Notes: a model not told the origin generated them from the letters alone. A DNA stretch of 64,000 nucleotides from Galeruca laticollis (GCA_963921935.1 OY998178.1:58687451-58751450), one strand, 5' to 3'. Shown: positions 1-12,539, counted from the stretch's first letter. Numbers and translations are program-made.

Positions 1-67
1 TGAAGATGCATTCCTTAAAACCTTTTGGAGTGAAAACAATCAGTTCAATGATACGGAAGAATTTGAG

Positions 68-310
68 ATGCAAATTGTAATGCATTTCTGGGAAGAAAGT
101 ACAGAAACAGGAATATATGATGAAGATAATGAGATATGGGGCAATAAATTTAAAAAAAACATAGTAGAAAATTTAAAGAAATCTAGGAAACGAATATGGC
201 ACAATGATTTTAAAAAGGATATAGTGGAAAATTTAATCGAATTTAGGAAACCGATAGAGAGTCAAACAATAAGAGAAGAGAATAAGACGAAGTTTAGGAA
301 AAAAAAATAA
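68..310 (+). pseudogene. Lys/Glu-rich open frame, unrecognised, 5' part of the LTR remnant
   Basis: This 80-codon frame is open from 68 to 310 and highly charged. It contains an imperfect internal repeat: a block around FKKNIVENL recurs about 20 residues later as FKKDIVENL, so the DNA around 147-240 looks tandemly duplicated. I do not recognise the product. It sits upstream of the Gag-like region and may be part of the same polyprotein, but nothing in it proves that. Confidence 0.25.
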
Positions 311-446
311 AATTGAATTATATGACAGGATTATAGGACCGAAAACTAGAAACGAAAAGGAATTGTACATGGTAAGGAAGGGATATAAAAACGATGTGTA
401 AATAAAAGGTTAATGATTAACAAGTAATATTTAAAAATATATTTAA

Positions 447-677
447 ATAGAAATTATATAAACATGGATTGATAATATAAGAAATGATAGACATGTTAAT
501 ATGAATTATGGAAATGAAAATAGAAGTTACAGAAATAAAAAACGAGTATATGGAAATGGAGATAAAATTTATGACAACAAGTATTGTGAGAATAGAAGAG
601 ATTTTGAAAACTTTGATAGAAGAAATGATAAAGAAAATAGAAATGAAATTAAGCAACAAAATAGATGTACAGGATGA
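447..677 (+). pseudogene. Gag-like Asn/Arg/Tyr-rich basic region
   Basis: In the frame 447-677 (77 codons, no stop) the translation is dominated by Asn, Arg, Lys, Asp and Tyr, with runs such as YGNENRSYRN and FENFDRRNDKENRNE. This composition is typical of the nucleocapsid end of insect retrotransposon Gag proteins, which bind RNA by charge. No CCHC knuckle is visible. A second open frame over the same bases (508-780) has no such signature and I regard it as a shadow. The assignment rests on composition and on position ahead of an integrase tail. Confidence 0.4.
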
Positions 678-899
678 AATAATTACATTTATAGGAACAA
701 ACGGACGGAAGTTATATGAACTAAGCAAATATATGATACAAAAGATTGAATTAAAGGATGAAACAGAAGTTGATATGTAAGCATAGTCGATGAAGAAGTT
801 AGAAACAGACATAGTTATTGATGAAATATAAGGAAATAATTGATTTTGAATAGATAGATAGAATTAAATGGTAAAATAATTGAATTTAAGGAGGTAAAT

Positions 900-1163
900 A
901 TGGAAGTATTGGCAATTGAAGAGGATAATAGGAAGTTATGGAATATAAAGAGGAATGGAATTATGGTAGAATTGGAGTTAATGAGTGGAAATAAGGAATA
1001 TGAAGAGAAAATGAAGAGTTTGATGATGAAATATGAAGGTCCTTACATAATCAATAATGAACAAGGTGTGAATAGCTATGAACTAAGAAATCCAGTTGAC
1101 AACACCATTAGAGGAATTTTTCACGTTTCTCAAATATATAAATTTCATCCAACACCTAGCTAA
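900..1163 (+). pseudogene. Integrase C-terminal tail (Ty3/Gypsy type), truncated
   Basis: The 87-codon frame ends with the signature of Gypsy-class integrase C-termini: KYEGPYII, then NSYELRNP, then a glycine before FHVSQIYKFHP, and a stop a few codons later. In the family this segment is the SH3-like fold that contacts DNA after the HHCC zinc and DDE core domains. Neither of those domains is present here; the upstream 40 residues are acidic and unrecognised. The stop lies about 90 bases before the polypurine tract, as expected for the last gene of such an element. Confidence 0.65.
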
Positions 1164-1250
1164 TTTCATATATATTATTCAGACGATAACTATTTATAAT
1201 AAAAAATCTTCAGGATTATTTTTAATTTGAAATTATAAATAAGTTCTGAA

Positions 1251-1264
1251 GATTTTGGGGGAAT
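1251..1264 (+). other. Candidate polypurine tract and 3' LTR start
   Basis: A G-run (1257-1261) followed by AA leads directly into TGTTATAAC at 1264. A G-rich tract immediately before TG is the classical plus-strand priming site and LTR boundary. The other end of the LTR was not found, and no second LTR is in the window. Confidence 0.4.
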
Positions 1265-2680
1265 GTTATAACACAATAACACATAGTGTATAACATGTAA
1301 CACAGAAGAAATATCAAAGTAAGTTTCATAGCAAACTGATCTGTTAAGGGTCATTAAAAGTGGCACGATAAGACATGCTCCCTGAGTGTAGGCAAACATA
1401 AATGAAAAGACCAATTGTCACAATAAAAGAAAAAACTGTACATGATACTATTTAATAATAATTCAATAGATTATGTTATATGTAATTTCAAAACAATTTG
1501 TAGAAATTAAAATGAAATTTGAAAGAAACGCGTTAAATTTTCATATAGTTAGTAATTAGGTTATTTTATGCAAGGGATTTCAGGAATTTTAATAAATAGT
1601 AAATAAGTTATGTTAATATTTATATGTATAAAAATCTTTATCTCTTTATGCTAATTTCTAATACAAAAATGTCATTTTCATATTTCATATACGGCTTAAA
1701 AATTCATGATAATATAAACAGTGAATCGTCGTTAATGACACTATATCTATACATTTAATACGATATAGGGAAGTTTCGATAGCAACCCGAAACGAGATGG
1801 ATTGAGGAAAAATAAAGAGAAAAACGTCAGTGAATTTTGGGACGTCAAAGTGGGAAATAATATAATAATTGATCTCGATATTTGAGGTAGAACAGAAAGT
1901 TATTTGAATTAAATATATAATCATAATCAGAAGGAAGAAGAATATTTATATATACGGTTAAAGGAGTGATTTTTGAAACGTGAGTGAATTTTTGAATGTC
2001 AAAGAAACGAAGGATAAATTATCTCCAGAAGAAAAACGATTCAAACGACTATATTTGATAAAAAAGGAAAGTTAACCCAATTTTAAAGTGATGAAATGAA
2101 GACAGAATATTATTTAAATAATAATGGATTTAAACTAATACAATGGAATTTGATACATACTGAAATTTGTTCATAATTTGAATCGAGTTGAGTGATCAAT
2201 GAATGGATAGTTGATAGATTTCCGAGTTCTTATAGAGGTTTTTTGGCTGATATTGTTGAAGGTGATTAGAAGTTTTGGACCACACAACCTCAAATCCAGT
2301 GTGATATAAGGTACGCAAAATTTATTGATTTTATGAGCTTGTAAAACGGATTTGTGCGTAATTAGTGTCATTTCGGTTTACTTTTAACATTTGCGGAGAA
2401 TTAAATACACACTTTTCTAAAATTTGACAATCATTTACGGTTTATATATTTTTTATTATTTAGAATTAGATAGTTATAATTATATGTTATTATGGTAATA
2501 ATTTTGGATTGTTACCTATGATATGTGTACATAGAAGCAGTAAAATATTTCATAATTAAAATTTCCTGAAGTCATAAGCTTGTACATTCACTTGAACACT
2601 ATCCTTTGATAGAGTTGATATACATGTTTAATGATTTTTCAGTGTCAAATAATAAATAATAAATAATTATTATAACCGTT

Positions 2681-2683
<3 letters not shown>
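1265..2683. other. Putative 3' LTR then unassigned AT-rich DNA
   Basis: The first few hundred bases probably belong to the 3' LTR. The rest holds no frame that I can support. A short inverted pair (GTTTCG near 1767, CGAAAC near 1789) was considered as a ribozyme hairpin and rejected. Confidence 0.3.

Positions 2684-2747
<64 letters not shown>
2684..2747. repeat. (TA)n microsatellite
   Basis: About 32 uninterrupted TA units. No recognised element end touches it. Confidence 0.95.
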
Positions 2748-4113
2748 CTGGTAGTCTTAACGGCTAGTTAGCAAACAACGAATATTGGGGATTAAACTCT
2801 TTTTTACTATTCCAAGTATTGGACCTTAGTCGTTAGTAATGGATTACGTTCCGATAACTGAGATATTTTTACATTTTTTTTTCCATCAAATTGTTTTTCA
2901 AAATTTTTTTCCAACAAATTTTATTACGGTAAGACTAATTATACCACACATCAAGCACTACACCGAGTTCAACTTGTAAGTGTACATATTCACTTTAGTA
3001 CTGCCGAAAAGATTATTACACATACTGTATACTGAGAGGGAAAATAAGGCAGGCTGAACATATAGTACAGCGACAAGGAAAGTGGTGAGAAAACTAAAGA
3101 GGAGAATGGTGAGCGATAAGCGCGTCTATAATGAATTGAGATATGGATTATTAACAGAAATTTCTCCTCTAAAAATTGAGTATTCACTAATAAATAAACA
3201 AAAGCGAAGTTGTAAAGTGCATAAAATTAATGAACGTAGACATGTGCATGGTGAATTTCATCATTTGTATGAAAAACTGATTTCATTTCATCAGCTACCT
3301 TATCCCATAATTTGTCTAAAATAAAACTATTGTAATGCTGACTATTTTTTTCATCCCAAAGGGAATTTTTAACAAATACACATCCATTTCACACCGCATT
3401 GAATACCTACTTTTTTCAAAACGATAATCAACGAGAAGAGCGGTGAAAATAAACTTGTTCAAACTCGCCGCTATCCTCTTTATTAGCAACGCTGTAACCT
3501 CGCCATGGTTCCGTCACTATGTTTAGCCCGATTTGGACTAATTCATTTGTTTTCGCCTCTCTCCTCTTTGATTTTCTCGCCGCTTTCCTCGTCGCGTCGA
3601 GAAAATGTAACTCACTGAGACCGGAGGCCGGGATAAATTACTTCTCTAGACAGAAATGTTATTTTGCAAGTTATTTAATAATTTTGTCAGAATTTAAATA
3701 ACTAAATAAGATACTGAATATCATAACTTATTAACATATTTGTAGATATAATTGTGTATTATGAACTATAAATAAAAAATACCCTTAAAAATGTACAATT
3801 GAAACAGTTATTTCGTTATTTCCCGATTTTAATATTTTTATTGATTTACGAGTTTCAACTCATTAGGTTCGGATCCTTAATATCCCATCAAATAAAAACG
3901 TGTTTTTGTCATAATTAAAATGTGATAACAAAGATTTATAAAAGTGCTGTTTTCTACAAAATTGGTAAATATATTTTCAATTTATTTACTTGTGTTGGAA
4001 ATCAATAGGCCAATCACTGAGTTACAGACTGTATTCTGAGCTATGATTTACTTATATATTTCTTTTTCTTTGTATTCCTATTTACTGATTTTGGTATCCA
4101 GGATCGCATTAAT
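2748..4113. other. Unassigned DNA, no supported gene
   Basis: The stretch is AT-rich with a slightly GC-richer island around 3430-3640. Short frames at 3082-3324 and 3519-3701 show no family signature, no splice context and no biased codon use that I can support. Confidence 0.5.
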
Positions 4114-5236
4114 ATGTCAAACCTCCCCTAACAACAATATATCTCGGTAAATGGAAATACCCCTTCAACGTCTATATCTTATGCTGCGGCTATCTCAGCA
4201 AGATCACCTCCTACCCTGGTACCATCTCGAGATCAAGCCATGATTATGCCTTCTATTCCCAACACTATACTATTCGATTATATCAAAGCAATAGAAAACA
4301 TTGTTTCTCCCAAAAACGTACATTTCGCTTACAGAATCTCTCATGGCCGCATATGTATGTTTTTATGATCTACCACTCAAGTCGACGACCTTCTGAAATA
4401 TAATCAAAACATCTTAGTTAATTCCAATGTTATTACTATTCATCGGCTTACCTCTCCCACTTATTTCCAATGCCAGTTCATCCAATCTACATCCCGTTAT
4501 TGAAAAAGCGCTACGTTACCTAGGATTAATAATTACCTCTCATGTTTCATACATCAAATGTGGTCGTCCGATGATGAATACGCATGTCCTGAGCTTCTGC
4601 CGTGTAACCTACGTTCTACCCACCAAAAATGATTTTTCACTGCCAACCTCCATTCTTATTACTCATGAAAATACATAACACAGAATATTAATCTCTACCG
4701 ATAAACTTGAATGCTTTCTTTGCAAACGGACTGGACATACCTCTGAATCATGTCCCAACACTTCCACTTCCCTCGACCCTGTTAAATACATCCGTCAATC
4801 TTGAACCTTCTTCTGGTGATTCAGCCACTATTGATTTCATTTCAGATATTCTTCCTGAATTACCCACGCAAGTGCCACTCACCCCACCCCCCTCTCCAGT
4901 AACTGGCGAAAAACACCCCCGCTCAAATGACAGCCATCTTGACTCTCCACAGTGTACCTTCTACTACTTTTCTCGCAAATCCTAACCCAATGCCTTCTCC
5001 AGAATTCCCAATATCCAATTAAAAAAAACCTGCAAAAAATAACCAAAAAACCTAAACTGGCTGAAAATGATTGTCGTAATATAAGCCTCGAATCCCCGTC
5101 TATTATACATAAAGTCTTTAAAGAGTCTCCCGAATCTTTCTCCCTTAGTAACACCAAACTTATTGCGTTTCTTGAAAATTCATTCGGCGTCAACGACCCT
5201 CTATTTGAAGCCAATAAATGTATCTTCAATAGGTAA
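4114..5236 (+). pseudogene. LINE ORF1 (Gag-like, CCHC zinc knuckle), broken
   Basis: The frame starting near 4132 reads a Ser/Ala-rich N-terminus, then an RNA-binding-like segment around 4290-4480 (HFAYRISHGRICMF and ITIHRLTSPTYFQ), with a stop in between at about 4366. A different frame at 4709-4756 reads ECFLCKRTGHTSESCPN, a perfect CX2CX4HX4C knuckle. The remainder to 5236 is Pro/Ser/Thr-rich and frame-broken. ORF1 proteins coat the element RNA and deliver it to the target. Several frameshifts and stops make this copy dead. Confidence 0.75.
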
Positions 5237-5299
5237 CACCACTGACACCTCTACACTATCTCGGTAAATAACGTATTTTCCTGTATTTTAATTAGTACC

Positions 5300-8200
5300 A
5301 TTCTCTCTAATACAACAGCCTGCAATAGATTTTATCCTCGCTTAGAAAGAATGCAGAAAATCATCTCCCTCCATAACCCTGACTTCCTCTGCCTCCAGGA
5401 AACCAATTTCAAAATTGACCATCAGCGCAATCTAAGAAACTTTGAAGGTTATTATTACATCTGTACCAACTGTACGAGAGCCACTGGCGGAACATCAATA
5501 TTTGTATCTAGCGATGTATACTCATCTCATCTCCCACTTACCTCAAATTTAGAGGCAATTGCGGTCACTGCTTGGTGCCCTAATAAGCTTACCATTTGCA
5601 GTATTTACATTCCACCTGACCATCCCCTTAATGAAGAAGACTTAACTAACTTAATATTCCAGCTGCCCCACCCATATATTCTTGTTGGTGAAATTAATGG
5701 ACCCATGTGGGGTACTACCCGTGGTTGTACTAGAGGCAAAGTTATATAAAACGTCATAAACTCCTCCGGAACCTGCTTGTTGAATACTGGATTGAAAACT
5801 CACTTCGTAGGTTCCTTTTCTGCCATTGACCTCGGCTTTTGTGACCCTAAAACTGCACTTTCCCTTTCCTGGCAAGTTTCAGATGACCTTCATGATGGCA
5901 ACCATTTTCTTATCATTATATCCAATCATTATAATAAGGAAACTATAACTAGAAGCTTCTGGCACTTAAAAAACGCAAATTGGTCTGAGTTTACTTCTCT
6001 ATCCCAAACTTATTTATCCTCTTAAGCTAGTTCTGCAAACATAAATGACACTCTAAAAGTGTTTACTGACAACATACTTGCTGCTGCAGAGACTCACATC
6101 GGTAAGCATCCGATGACTTACATGATAGTAACCACTTTTCTATCATTATATCCAACCTTTCTAATAAGGAAACTATCACTAATCGCCTCTGGTACTTAAA
6201 AAAACACAAATTGGTCTAAATTTACTTCTTTTTCCCACACCTATTTATCCTCTTTAGCGAATGTAAATGAGGCTCTAAAAAATGTTTACTGAAAATATAC
6301 TTGCCACTGCCGAGATTCACATCGGTAAAACAGGCACAAAAAACTGTGCCTTGGGTGAATCCTGTTTGCGAAAATGCCATCCGAGAGTCCAAATATGCTC
6401 TTAACAGGTTTAGACGAAAATAAACATAAGAAAGCCTTCTTCTACATAAACAGGTCAAAGCTAAAGCTAAATTCTTAGTCAAGCATCAATCTAAGGCAAG
6501 AAAACTAATACTAAAACTTCCTCATTAATATCCAATGATACTGTTATCTCCGGTAGCCAAGCAATTGCCAAGTCACTCGCACACAACTTTGAGGATAAAT
6601 TTAATAATTGCAACCCCATTTCTGTTTCTCACAATTCTCATATTCAGACTTCCTGCACTCTTCAGTTGAATTCTCATGACGTAGCGTATGTCAATGTCTC
6701 TTTAAATCTAAATTAGCTGAAATCAGCCTGGTCTACTTGTAGAAATTCTGCGGACCGTCCTGACGATGTTCCTTACATCTATCGTAAAAAACTATCCAAT
6801 CCATCTCTCTCTAAGCTTTTCGAAATAAATAACCTCATCTAGAGTACTTATCAGTTCCCTGACGCATGACGCAAATTTATAATTATTCCAATAAATATAG
6901 CAGATCAATCTACCATATCGCCTAAGTCCTTCCGGCCGATTTCACTCATTTGCACTACCTGCAAACTCCTGAAAATATTATCAATAAAAGACTCCTTTAG
7001 TTTCTTGAAAAGTACAAAATCATTCCCAATGCCCAACCCGGCGTCATCGATCTACTCGCGACAACCTTGTTCTTCTGCAAACATATATCTCTTCAGAAAT
7101 AAATAATCATCAGGACGTCGTTGCAACTATCTTTGCTATCAAAGGTGCCTTTGACTCTATATCTAGAAAGGCAATACTACATACATTTTCCCAATATAAT
7201 CTTGATGGTAACATTCTATCGTTCATCCATAATTTCTTAACTAGTAGAACCTTCAGGGTTTCCGCTAATGGTAAACTCTCCTTGCCTCATCCACAAATAG
7301 CTGGTGACCCTCAAGGATCTGTATTAAGTTCTACTCTATTCATCCTCACAATAAACGAGCTATGCTACAACTTTCCTGCTCCCATAAAATATGTCCGATA
7401 TGGTGATGATCTAATTGTTTATTGCTATGGTGAATCGATCGCATCAACATGCAAACTCCATCAAAATGCAGTAAACCTTCTACAAGATAGATCGTTTCAC
7501 TTGGGATTATTCTTATCTCAAAGTAAATCCAAACTAATTAAATTATCAAGAAGAACAACTTCTCCTTTACCTAACATTTCCTTTAATAACTCCCCTTAAC
7601 CCGTTGTAACACAATGTAAAATTCTCAAAATAAACCAGACTCTCGACTTAATAGGAAACACCATATCCATGACCTCAAAGGCAGCTGTTTAAGGATATTA
7701 AACATAATTAAAACCCTCAGAGACCTTCATTGGGGTTCCGACGAAATTGTACTATTAAGTGTTTACAGAGCTCTCATCCGTTCGAAGCTTGACTATGGTT
7801 GCTTTATCTACATATCTGCCCCCAAATCTGTTACATATTTATTGAAATCCGATCACAATACCGCCCTCTGCCTCTGCCTTGGTGCCTTCCGCTCTAGCCC
7901 TGCTGATAGGGTCTATAAGGAAGCTAATGAACCACCCCTCTCGTTAAGACAACAATCCCTTCTCCTTTCATATGATGCCTCAGTATCCTCCAACCCTCGC
8001 TGTTCACTCGCTTTTCACTACTAATCTCCCTACTAACTCTCAAACAACTATAAAATCTATTCCCCAATCGCTTACACCTTTACTCAAAGATACTAACCTC
8101 TCTCTGACCTCCCCGTTTCCTCTACCTTCATCTCCTCCTTGGACCAAAAATATTAGTAATCAATACCTCACTCATAATTTACAATAAACAGGAATCTCCT

Positions 8201-9040
8201 AGTGCACCTGTAAAGAAAGCACTCCTGGAAATACTACAAAAGAAAAATACTCTATACCGATGCCTCCAAAATGATCCCCGGTGTTGGTTGTACAGTTACC
8301 TCAAAACATGAACTCACAGGCACCTTCTCTTTACTTTCAACGAGTAGTGTTCACATGGGTGAGCTTTACAAAATTCTTCAATCTTTCAAATATATCTCCC
8401 TCCATCACAAAAATATTGCCATATGTACAGATTCCCTTTCTTCGATTCAGTTAATTAAAACAATTTTCACTGACAACCCAATTGTCCACAACATACATGA
8501 CATCTACCAAATTCTCTTTGCTTGTGATGTAACAATCTCTGTCATCTGACTTCCATCCTACATTGGTATCACTGGTAACGAAACTGCGGATCATCACGTT
8601 AAAGAAACTGCCTCTAGCAACAATCCAAAATTCATAGTCCAGGTTGCAGCCGACCTCAAGGTACCACTTCAAAAACTTTATGCAAGAAACTCGGCAATAT
8701 GTAATTCACAATATCATGACAGCACTTTACGATATCCATCCATCTACTTCTCTCCCTGAACATTTTAACAAGGAGAGAAGCTACTATAATCAAAAGACTT
8801 CGAATTGGCCTCACTAAACTCACACACGGTTATCTGATGTCTTCAGGAAGTCGTTCTGTTTGCCGAAGCTGTAATGCTATATTGACCGTTAAGCACATAC
8901 TCTCTGACTACAAACAATTTTCTGCTACGTATCAACGATATGACCTACAGCCTAACCTCAAGGGAATGCTCCACTGCTCCACCGAGATCAAGAAAGTTTT
9001 ACAGTTTCTCAAAGCTACAAACATCTACCATGAAATATAA
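5300..9040 (+). pseudogene. LINE ORF2 (endonuclease-RT-RNase H), broken
   Basis: Endonuclease: 5351-5749 reads FLCLQETNF and, near the end, ILVGEINGPMWG, where the catalytic GDFN has become GEIN. It continues to about 6030. RT: 7282-7599 reads GDPQGSVLSSTLF and YGDDLIVYC; the usual family form is GVPQGS and YADD, as in copy C. RNase H: 8271-8549 with the TDSLSSIQ catalytic segment. The C-terminus at 8837-9040 carries CRSC and a downstream His/Cys pair. Many frameshifts and stops separate the pieces. A 231-bp tandem duplication (5878-6330) lies inside the endonuclease/linker part. Confidence 0.8.
5878..6330 (+). repeat. 231-bp tandem duplication inside LINE copy A
   Basis: The segment beginning GATGACCTTCATGATGG at 5886 is repeated 231 bases later as GATGACTTACATGATAG. 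The similarity continues through TTATTTATCCTC and TTTACTGA to the end of the second unit near 6330. The two units differ at many positions, so the duplication is old or joins two diverged copies. Confidence 0.8.
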
Positions 9041-9120
9041 GTTAAGAATAGTAATAGTTGTTAAGTAATCCATGTAAATATTTGTAATTATTCTTTTGAG
9101 GCACGCTAAAATAAAAAAAA

Positions 9121-10423
9121 TGTATTTATTCTGTCAAAATTATAACTTAGTAATGCCACTCTACCTATCGGGAATATTAAGTGAATTCTTCCCACCTAAG
9201 AGGAGAATAGGTCATTACAAATTATGTTCAATGTAGGTAATCAACAATATTTATTGTAAATAAAATGATTCTTTGCCGTTGGAGATAGAAAAGGCCAAAA
9301 GAACTTTTAGCTCGAAGTATAGAGAGAAATTCTTCTATGTTCACTTTCAATAGAAAAAATATTATTCTGACGTTATTTGTTAATATTCAGATAACGTGTA
9401 AAATTTAATCTATAGGGAGAAAAAATGTGCATGTGACCTTTTGTCTTAAAATAATACTTTCAAGTGTTAAATCAGATATTTTACTGGCACTTAACTGAAT
9501 TCAACCGTTTTGCATTGAATTTTGTATATTTTCTATTACAATATTCGAAGCGGCTCTCGCGTTGTTACATTTGTATATTTAGCGGAGCACACGTGACGTC
9601 AGTGGTGATAATAGTGCTTTCTTCAGAATTAATAGGTAATTATTAAAATACTTTTAGTTTTGAAGATTTATGAGTATTTTTTTTATTCCAAATAAATTGG
9701 TTTTTCCGTATACGAGTAGGTATGTTAGGTAAAGAATCATTCTGTATAACAAATAGTTTGGCCCGTTTTCATTTCTTAATATAAAATTTAATTTCTCTTC
9801 AAACGTCAGCACAACATAATAGTTTTAAACCCTGGTTTTTTGTTTACGAAAGTTTGAAAATAAACACTATTATTGGCTGTAATTAATCATTATTCATAAC
9901 TCAATATCAACCTCCCCATATTGGTAATATGTGATTTTACTATTTTTGGTAGATCACACGCTGTCATCTAAAATTCGAATTAAATATTTAAATCAAACAG
10001 TCAAATTTTAAGTGTCAAATAATTTAAGAATGTTTTTAATAAAATCTTTAATTGCCAAATTGGACCGAGTATAATGTTCAATTCGCATATAATGGCTATT
10101 ATTCATGCAAGTTCCTAGGGCTTTTGTGGTAAACTACATTAAATGCTTATCGAGTAATATAGTATTGTGATCTGCTGAGAGCAGAATTAAAAGTAAAGAC
10201 TTCCAATTAATCAACCTCTCAAAAATGTTATTTTTCCATTTTTCAAACTAATCAGAGTTTGAAGAAAAACAATGTGGTCTATTCGAAGGAGAATATACAG
10301 TTTTATAGCTAGACTGTGAACTGCAAACCTACAGAATCGCCACATAAGTATCACTTTTGTTCCTAATAAAAACCATATTATTAATAAATGAATTACTTTG
10401 TCTTCAAATTAAAATATCTGTAA
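9121..10423. other. Unassigned AT-rich DNA
   Basis: I see no coding frame, tandem repeat or element end in this stretch. Confidence 0.5.
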
Positions 10424-11188
10424 TAATATTCTATCATAAAATTGTCACTTGTATACACTTGGGGGGATGTATCGTACTAACAAACCGAAATTTCTCCAAC
10501 AGTAACCAAAAATGTAGTATAGTTGGATTTATAGGCCCGCTGTACTCGCTATAGTCAGATGAAAATCAATAGGGTACATCTGTGACTGTGAGACACCCTG
10601 AAAAATATCCAATTACAAAATTGGCCACTTGTATACACTCCAGAGGCTGTATCGTACTAACAACCCGAAATTTCTCCAAAAAAGACAAAAAACGTGGCAC
10701 TTCAGGTACCATATCGCCCATTGTACTAGCTCTGGTGAGCTAAAAATCAATAAGGTCCATCTATAAGACGCCCTGAACAATATTCAATCATAAAATTGGT
10801 CACTTGTATACACGCTGGTGGCTGTATCGTACTAACAACCCGAAATTTATCCAAAAAAGACAAAAAATGTGGCACTTGAGGTACCATAGCACCCGTTGTA
10901 CTAGCTCTGGCGAGCTAAAAATCAATAAAGTTCACCTATAAGACGCCCTGAACAATATTCAATCATAAAATTGGTGACTTTTTGCACTCCGGAGGCTGTA
11001 TTGTGCTATCAAACTGAAATTTCTCAAAAAATGACAAAAATGTCGTACTTCAAGTACCATACCACCCGTAGTACTGGCTATTGTGAGCTGAAAATCAATA
11101 GGGTTCATCTGTGAGATGTCCTAAACATTATTCAATCATAAAATTGGTGACTTGTTGCACTCCGGAGGCTGTATCGTGCTAACAAGAC
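10424..11188. repeat. Satellite-like array, about 175-bp unit, 4.3 copies
   Basis: The landmark (T/C)CACTTGTATACAC followed by GGCTGTATCGTACTAACAA recurs at 10446, 10626, 10801, 10976 and 11149, giving spacings of 180, 175, 175 and 173. Each unit also holds CCGAAATTTCTCC, GGCACTT(C/G)AGGTACCAT and GAGCTAAAAATCAATA. Units differ by about 10-20 percent. The fifth unit is cut at about 11188. Short frames across it are periodicity artefacts. Confidence 0.92.
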
Positions 11189-11570
11189 ATGTAACGAAAA
11201 GTGGCCGACAACAACGAAGACATACACACATGATTTATTTTCTAAAAACCATTTTTTCGTGTTGTTCTTGATGAAAAACGTAAAAATAACTCACAATTTC
11301 AACTTTTTTGTGGGTAAACCAATACTTTTCTCACGTATTAGGTTGGGCGGAAAAGTAAAATTATTAATCAGGATCTGAATTTTAATAAAAAAATATTCAT
11401 TATATTACGGCCAGTCATATAAAACAAACATTAATTTAAAAAAAATAAAAAGCTTTTTTGAATTAGTGTTGTTCCTTTTAATTCCTATTTAGATATAAAG
11501 TTACACGGATCTCAAAATCTAAAAAAATTTCGTGTTTAATTTTTATATCTTAAAATGTACTGGGTGGTCC
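11189..11570. other. Spacer with a possible solitary mariner end
   Basis: TTAGGTTGGGCGGAAAAG at 11339-11356 resembles the terminal sequence of mariner elements (TTAGGTTGG-type ends). No partner terminus or transposase was seen nearby, so this is a weak call. Confidence 0.3.
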
Positions 11571-12428
11571 AATAAGCCGATCTCTCGGCTATATATCAGA
11601 TACTATAACTTTAGGAGAAAAAATTTCTTAGTAAAAGTGGCCAAGAGAAATCGCTGGAAATAACTTTCAAGTAACTAGGTTAACCGCTAGGGGGCGTAAC
11701 CTGTGAAGAAAAATTTAATAAACAGTTGTTTGTGAAATATTTCCAATTATACCAAGAGTTAAATAACTAGCAAGAGGCCTAAATGATCTTTCTCTTCATA
11801 TTTAATTTTTAAGTTATAATACAGAGTCAATCATACACTTAATTATGTTTATGCGTTTTTATTTATATCTCAAGTTCGACAAAAGTATGCGGTTTGCGCC
11901 ATTTTGTTACGAATACAATCCAGTTCCATTAGAATTTACAATAATTAGGTGTTTCCATTAAACTTTTTTAAGAAAAACAAATTTTAATTTTTTTAATTAG
12001 AAAGTACCCTCTACATATGACAATTAAAAATAAATACAATTGTTTTATAGTAGATGTAATTAATTCATCTACACTCTTTCTAATGATACTAACTTCGTTA
12101 AAATCTGTTGATCCAAACCAAAGTTATAGGTATTTATCCACAAACACTTCCCCACTACCCCCCCCCCTTATTTGAAAAAATAGAAAAAGTACTTAAACAA
12201 ATTTGTGCGGAATTTAGGCCTCTTTCTAGTTTACTTATTTAACACTTGGTATAATTGAGCATATTTCACAAAAACTGGTTTTTAAATTTTTCTTCACAGG
12301 TTACGCCCCCTAGCGGTTAACCAGCGGTTTCTCTTGGCCACTTTTACGAAGGAATTTTTTCTCCTAAAGTTATAACATGAATAGTTTCTAATATATAGCC
12401 GAGAGATCGGCTTATTGGACCACCCGGA
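11571..12428. mobile_element. Non-autonomous DNA transposon with about 220-bp terminal inverted repeats
   Basis: The left end CTGGGTGGTCCAATAAGCC at 11571 is mirrored by the right end at 12410-12428. The mirror continues through the GAGAGATCGGC palindrome, AGGAGAAAAAATT, TGGCCA, GGTTAACCGCTAGGGGGCG and AATTATACCAAG to about 11800 and 12205. The 400-bp core has no coding frame. Size and structure fit a MITE-like element. The target duplication is unclear. Confidence 0.85.
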
Positions 12429-12438
12429 ATAAAAATTT

Positions 12439-12471
12439 TTGAAAATGCTCCGAATTAGAGAGCGAAACGTC
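12439..12471 (+). ncRNA. Decayed hammerhead-like hairpin at PLE end
   Basis: TTGAAAA (12439-12445) takes the place of CTGANGA. One extra T follows, then GCTC (12447-12450) pairs with GAGC (12460-12463), then GAAA (12464-12467) and CGTC with a GTC cleavage triplet. The 3' core is intact and the 5' core box is mutated, so self-cleavage is not expected. Confidence 0.45.
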
Positions 12472-12534
12472 AATAAAAAAATAAATTGATACAGAATTTA
12501 CGTTTATAACCTGATGCCCAAGAAAAATGGAAAT

Positions 12535-12539
<5 letters not shown>

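Larger units (their letters stand above)
1..1263 (+). mobile_element. Internally deleted LTR retrotransposon remnant
   Basis: Three clues agree. An Asn/Arg-rich Gag-like frame (447-677) is followed by an integrase C-terminal tail (900-1163), and then by a purine run ending at 1263 beside a TG-starting sequence. Protease, reverse transcriptase and RNase H are missing between the Gag-like part and the integrase tail, so the copy is internally deleted or rearranged. The 5' end lies outside the window. The order of parts fits a Ty3/Gypsy-type element; a BEL-type element is not excluded. Confidence 0.6.
4114..9120 (+). mobile_element. Non-LTR retrotransposon, RNase H-bearing (I-like) clade, copy A, decayed
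   Basis: This is a nearly full-length but heavily mutated LINE. It shows a Gag-like ORF1 with a CCHC knuckle, then ORF2 with AP-endonuclease, reverse transcriptase, RNase H and a C-terminal Cys/His motif, ending in an A-rich tail near 9110-9120. RNase H in ORF2 argues for the I or a related clade rather than Jockey or CR1. The same family recurs as copy B (59540-61282, plus strand) and copy C (61500-64000, minus strand), which are better preserved and made these parts readable. Confidence 0.85.

Noticed and set aside
417..812. 131-codon minus-strand frame rich in Ile, Ser and Phe
   Set aside because: It is the antisense of the Asn/Arg-rich Gag-like region, and that composition explains the apparent hydrophobic protein.
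1765..1796. Possible hammerhead around GTTTCG and CGAAAC
   Set aside because: No CTGANGA-like box upstream of the GAAAC and no compatible stem I.
3082..3324. 80-codon plus-strand frame
   Set aside because: No family motif, no splice context, and an antisense frame of similar length overlaps it.
10424..11188. CRISPR-like array
   Set aside because: The period is about 175 bp with homogeneous units and no unique spacers, and the context is eukaryotic; this is a satellite.
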